Below are positions 60,664 to 64,000 of a stretch of DNA of 64,000 bases, piece by piece. The translations under genes were made by a program, and so were the position numbers. The notes beneath the pieces were generated by a model. It searched no databases and had not been told where the DNA came from. It saw only the letters and a program-made list of their open reading frames with translations. The first letter of the stretch is position 1, and each line of letters begins with the position of its first letter. The stretch is from Sphingomonas sp. UNC305MFCol5.2 (GTDB lineage Bacteria > Pseudomonadota > Alphaproteobacteria > Sphingomonadales > Sphingomonadaceae). The stretch lies in the NCBI RefSeq assembly GCF_000712135.1, contig NZ_JOOE01000001.1, positions 744,001 through 808,000 of the forward strand, written 5' to 3'.

Positions 60664-62736
60664 TTACCAGACCTTCACGCGCTGTTCGGGCTTGAGGAAC
60701 AGTTTCTGCCCCTCCTGCACCTTGAAGGCAGGATACCAGGCGTCGAGGTTGCGTACCGTCTGGGCACGCCAGCGCGCCGGGGCATGGGCATCGGTGGCGA
60801 TGCGTGCACGCAGCGTCTGTTCGCGCGACTTCTCGCGCCACGCCTGTGCGTAAGCGAGGAAGAAGCGCTGATCGCCGGTGAGCCCACCGATCACCGGCGC
60901 TTCCTTGCCGGCCAGCGAGGCGTGATACGCCTCATAGGCCGCGGTGAGCCCGGCGACGTCGGCGATGTTCTCGCTCAAGGTCTGCTGGCCGTTGATGAAC
61001 ACGCCCGGCAGCACTTCATAGGCATTGAACTGCTTGACCAGCGCCTGCCCGCTTGCCTTGAAACGCGCCATGTCGGCAGGGGTCCACCAGTTGCGCAGCC
61101 GCCCGGTAGCGTCGAAATTGGCGCCGAGATCGTCGAAACCGTGGCTGATCTCGTGCCCGATCACCGCTCCGATCGCGCCGTAATTGGCGGCGGCATCTGC
61201 ACCGGGATCGTAGAAAGGCGCCTGCAGGATCGCGGCGGGGAAGTTGAGTGCGTTCTGCAGCGGCAGGTTGACGGCGTTGACCGTCTGCGGCGTCATCCAC
61301 CATTCGCCGCGATCGGGCGTCTTGCCGATCTTGGCGAGCTGGTGGCGATATTCGGCGAGTTCGGCGCGGCGCAGATTGCCGACCGGATCGTCGGCCTTGA
61401 CCTCGAGGCCGGCATAATTGCGCCACGTCTCGGGATAGCCAATCCCGACCTGCATGCCCGCGATCTTCTTGCGCGCCTCCGCCTTTGTCGTCTCCGCCAT
61501 CCAGGGCAGTGCGGCGACGCGCTTGTCGAACGCGGCGAGGATGCCCTTCACCATATGCTGGATGTCCGCCTTGGACGAGGCGGGGAAATAGTCCTTCACG
61601 TAGAGCTGGCCCACCGCGTCGCCGAGCCAGTTGTTGACGCTGCCGATCGCGCGCTTGTCGCGCGGGCGGGGCTTTTGCTGGCCGTTCAGCGTGTGATTGA
61701 AGAACTCGAAATGTGCTTGATCGAATGCCGCGGGCAGCACCGCGCTGACGTCGTCGATACGGTGGAAGGTGAGCCAGTCCTGCCACGCCTGGAGCGGCTC
61801 GCTTGCGACGAGCTTCGCCAGCGCCGCAGTGGTCTGCGGATGCCAGACGATGAAATCCTGCTGTTGCCCGAGACTCGCGGCGGACCAGAAGGCGTCCCAG
61901 TCGATCCCCGGCGCCTTCCTCGCGAAGTCCGCCTTCTTCCACGGATTATTGGCCTTATGGATGTCCTGGCTGGTGACGATGTCGGTATGCGCCTGCGCGA
62001 TCTTGGTCTCAAGGTCGAACACGCGCTGCGCCCGGGCATCGGGCTCGGTGATGTTGGCGAGGCTCAGCAGCTTGCCGATATAGGCGCGATACTGATTGCG
62101 GATCGTCGCCATCTCCGGCTTGTCGGAGAGATAGTAATCGCGATCGGGCAGCCCGAGCCCGCCCTGCAGCACATAGGGCACATTGGTGTCGGGCCGGTCC
62201 AGCGCTTGGCTGATGAACAGCCCGAACAGATTCCCGGTCTGGAAGTTGGTCGCGTTGAGCGGATCGACATCGGCGCGGATATTGGCGCCGAGCATCGCCG
62301 ACAGTGCCTTCTTGTCCGCGAGCGCGGCGATCCCGTCCATCTCCGCGCCCAGCGGCGAAAGCGCGTGCTTCTCGATCGTGGCGGTATCGGTGAAGGCGCT
62401 GTACCAATCGGCGATCCGGCGCTGATCGGTGCCCGGTGCGGCATTGGCCTTGAGCGCGGCCTGGATGATCGCGACGTTGTTCGCCTCGGCCTTGTTGTAG
62501 ACCTCGAGGAATGCGCCGACGCTCGAGCGGTCGGCCGGAATCTCGGTCTTCGCGCGCCATCCGCCATTGGCGTGCTCTTCGAAGTCGTCGCCGGGGTTCA
62601 CACCCTTGTTCAGCCCCGCGACGTCTATTCCGATGCCGGTGCCCGCGGTGGCCGCGGTGCCGTTGTCGGCCGGGGTTCCGGGCGTGCAGGCCGCGGTTGC
62701 CAGAAGCAGGGCTAACAACGCTGCGCGAGTCGTCAC
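60664..62736 (-). CDS. M13-family (neprilysin-like) metallopeptidase
   Basis: 690 residues. The zinc site is HEISHGFDD (HExxH) with the downstream ligand in ENIADVAG, and the protein ends with the conserved Val-Trp of the family. The N-terminus is a probable lipoprotein signal (LLALLLATAACTPG), although Thr at position -3 is unusual. The start is GTG at 62736 with GGGAG about 8 bases upstream; the frame is open to 62820, but that extension is not signal-like. It should act on peptides in the periplasm or at the outer membrane. Confidence 0.9.
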   Translation of the reverse strand: MTTRAALLALLLATAACTPGTPADNGTAATAGTGIGIDVAGLNKGVNPGDDFEEHANGGWRAKTEIPADRSSVGAFLEVYNKAEANNVAIIQAALKANAAPGTDQRRIADWYSAFTDTATIEKHALSPLGAEMDGIAALADKKALSAMLGANIRADVDPLNATNFQTGNLFGLFISQALDRPDTNVPYVLQGGLGLPDRDYYLSDKPEMATIRNQYRAYIGKLLSLANITEPDARAQRVFDLETKIAQAHTDIVTSQDIHKANNPWKKADFARKAPGIDWDAFWSAASLGQQQDFIVWHPQTTAALAKLVASEPLQAWQDWLTFHRIDDVSAVLPAAFDQAHFEFFNHTLNGQQKPRPRDKRAIGSVNNWLGDAVGQLYVKDYFPASSKADIQHMVKGILAAFDKRVAALPWMAETTKAEARKKIAGMQVGIGYPETWRNYAGLEVKADDPVGNLRRAELAEYRHQLAKIGKTPDRGEWWMTPQTVNAVNLPLQNALNFPAAILQAPFYDPGADAAANYGAIGAVIGHEISHGFDDLGANFDATGRLRNWWTPADMARFKASGQALVKQFNAYEVLPGVFINGQQTLSENIADVAGLTAAYEAYHASLAGKEAPVIGGLTGDQRFFLAYAQAWREKSREQTLRARIATDAHAPARWRAQTVRNLDAWYPAFKVQEGQKLFLKPEQRVKVW

Positions 62737-62862
62737 GTTCGGGCTCTCCCTTTCAAGTCCGTTCGTGCAGCGTGCTACTCTCGCACGAACGCGCGCGCCA
62801 GTCTTCCCAAGCAGCGACACGCGGTGTAGGCAGGGAAAAACTAGGACAGGAAGGATGCCCTA

Positions 62863-64000
62863 ATGAGCGCTCCGGTGCTCGACAGCAAGGTATCGCCCGA
62901 GGGAGAGGAATTTCGCGCCCGCGCCGCGCACAACCGTGCGCTGGCCGAGCGGCTGCGCACCGATGTCGCGAAAGCGGCGCTGGGCGGCTCCGAGAGTTCA
63001 CGCGAACGCCACACCAGCCGCGGTAAACTCCTGCCACGCGAACGCGTCGAACGGTTGCTCGATCCGGGCAGCCCGTTTCTCGAGATCGGCCAGCTCGCTG
63101 CGTGCGACATGTACGAAGGCGAGGTCCCCGGCGCGGGGATGATCGCGGGAATCGGCCGCGTCTCGGGTCGCACCTGCATGATCGTCTGCAACGACGCGAC
63201 GGTGAAGGGCGGGACCTATTACCCGATGACGGTCAAGAAGCATCTCCGTGCGCAGGAGATCGCCGAGGCCAACCGCCTGCCCTGCATCTATCTCGTCGAT
63301 TCGGGCGGCGCGAACCTGCCGCATCAGGCCGAGGTGTTCCCCGACCGCGACCATTTCGGGCGTATCTTCTTCAATCAGGCGAACATGTCGGCGCAGGGCA
63401 TTCCGCAGATCGCCTGCGTGATGGGCAGCTGCACCGCCGGCGGCGCCTATGTCCCCGCGATGAGCGACGAGAGCGTGATCGTCCGCAACCAGGGAACGAT
63501 CTTCCTCGCCGGCCCGCCGCTGGTGAAGGCGGCAACGGGCGAAGTGATCAGTGCCGAGGATCTCGGCGGCGGCGACCTGCACGGGCGCAAGTCCGGAGTG
63601 GTCGATCATGTCGCCGAGAATGACGAGCATGCGCTGACGATCGTCCGCGATATCGTTTCGCACCTCTCCTCTCCGTTCGCTTCGAGCGACGTCGAGAAGC
63701 GTGTCTCGACTTCGCTCGACACGAACGGGACCAAGGAGCCGAGACCACCAAAATATGACGTGGAAGAACTCTACGGCATCGTCCCCGAGGACGTCCGCGC
63801 GCCGTATGACGTGCACGAAGTGATCGCGCGGATCGTCGACGGCAGCGAGTTCCACGAGTTCAAGGCGCTCTACGGCACCTCGCTGGTCTGCGGCTTCGCG
63901 CATATCTGGGGCATGCCGGTCGGGATCATCGCCAATAACGGCATCCTGTTCTCGGAAAGCGCCCAGAAGGGCGCGCATTTCATCGAGCTCGCCTGCCAGC
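62863..64000 (+). CDS. mccB: Methylcrotonoyl-CoA carboxylase beta subunit, 3'-truncated by the window edge
   Basis: The first 379 residues of a biotin-dependent carboxyltransferase. [10 protein letters not shown] opens the protein; the acyl-CoA and carboxybiotin sites show [51 protein letters not shown] and [17 protein letters not shown], which fit the methylcrotonoyl type. It would work in leucine breakdown after isovaleryl-CoA dehydrogenase. The linker before [15 protein letters not shown] is longer than usual and is encoded by a palindromic repeat (63673-63728). The ATG at 62863 follows an AGGAAGG tract. Confidence 0.92.
   Translation, partial: MSAPVLDSKVSPEGEEFRARAAHNRALAERLRTDVAKAALGGSESSRERHTSRGKLLPRERVERLLDPGSPFLEIGQLAACDMYEGEVPGAGMIAGIGRVSGRTCMIVCNDATVKGGTYYPMTVKKHLRAQEIAEANRLPCIYLVDSGGANLPHQAEVFPDRDHFGRIFFNQANMSAQGIPQIACVMGSCTAGGAYVPAMSDESVIVRNQGTIFLAGPPLVKAATGEVISAEDLGGGDLHGRKSGVVDHVAENDEHALTIVRDIVSHLSSPFASSDVEKRVSTSLDTNGTKEPRPPKYDVEELYGIVPEDVRAPYDVHEVIARIVDGSEFHEFKALYGTSLVCGFAHIWGMPVGIIANNGILFSESAQKGAHFIELACQ
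63673..63728. repeat. Palindromic repeat inside mccB, read in frame
   Basis: A 56-base imperfect palindrome starting CCGTTCG and ending CGAACGG, with the inner stem TCGAGCGACGTCGAGA against TCTCGACTTCGCTCGA. It encodes about 19 residues ([19 protein letters not shown]) without breaking the frame. Elements of this sequence type are intergenic in sphingomonads as far as I recall. Confidence 0.7.

Noticed and set aside
1..64000. CRISPR arrays, toxin-antitoxin pairs, prophage or transposon genes
   Set aside because: No regularly spaced direct repeats, no paired small genes of known toxin type, and no transposase, integrase or phage structural motif was seen.

Overview
The window looks like a chromosomal segment of a high-GC alphaproteobacterium, most probably a Sphingomonas or close relative. 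This rests on gene content, not on a search: a LexA gene with an alphaproteobacterial GTTC-N7-GTTC SOS box, a CC0125/CC1285-type lipoprotein, DUF2336, DUF6356 and DOMON-like proteins, TonB-dependent uptake, and many short palindromic intergenic elements. Nearly all DNA is coding, and many gene pairs overlap by 4 bases (ATGA or GTGA). There is one tRNA gene, no rRNA, no CRISPR array, no transposase or integrase, and no recognisable defence island.

Layout. 1-8.7 kb: a 5'-truncated gene, moeA, lexA, comEC (reverse), gltX, gltA and a LysR/AmpR-like regulator. 8.8-14.7 kb: a small secreted protein, then a reverse run of five closely packed genes (DOMON-like protein, NamZ-like muramidase, a degenerate sugar-nucleotide/phospholipid synthase-like membrane protein, a DUF2336 helical protein, and a PAS histidine-kinase-like protein whose phospho-acceptor histidine is missing). 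14.7-26.8 kb: tyrS, a PilZ protein, recG, sdhE, mfd, an EAL phosphodiesterase with a broken GGDEF motif, moaA and nadK. 27-28.2 kb: tRNA-Asn followed by a recombination scar holding a small membrane-protein gene, a truncated and frameshifted yjbQ remnant and a KTSC-domain gene. 28.3-39.3 kb: a purine-salvage pair, a lipoprotein, secA, a TonB-C-like protein, argJ, a GFA protein, and a TonB-dependent receptor divergent from a membrane LytTR regulator.

39.3-50.9 kb is a complete assimilatory nitrate cluster on the reverse strand. In transcription order it is nasT, nasS (sensor and antiterminator), narK (transport), an outer-membrane channel, nirB, nirD (nitrite to ammonium), nasA (nitrate to nitrite), cobA (siroheme precursor) and mobA (molybdenum cofactor). 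Terminator-like leader hairpins precede narK and nirB, and they are the obvious targets for the NasT ANTAR protein. moeA, moaA and mobA elsewhere in the window supply the cofactor for NasA.

50.9-64 kb: an MHS-type transporter, DUF6356 and FAD proteins, a tyrosine-degradation run (hppD, hmgA), a stand-alone Rieske protein, an isovaleryl-CoA dehydrogenase, small envelope proteins, an SGNH hydrolase, an M13 peptidase, and the start of a methylcrotonoyl-CoA carboxylase beta subunit whose linker is built from an in-frame palindromic repeat. The least explained parts are the five-gene reverse run at 9.2-14.7 kb, the two nitrate leaders, the paired palindromic repeats, and the scar beside tRNA-Asn.
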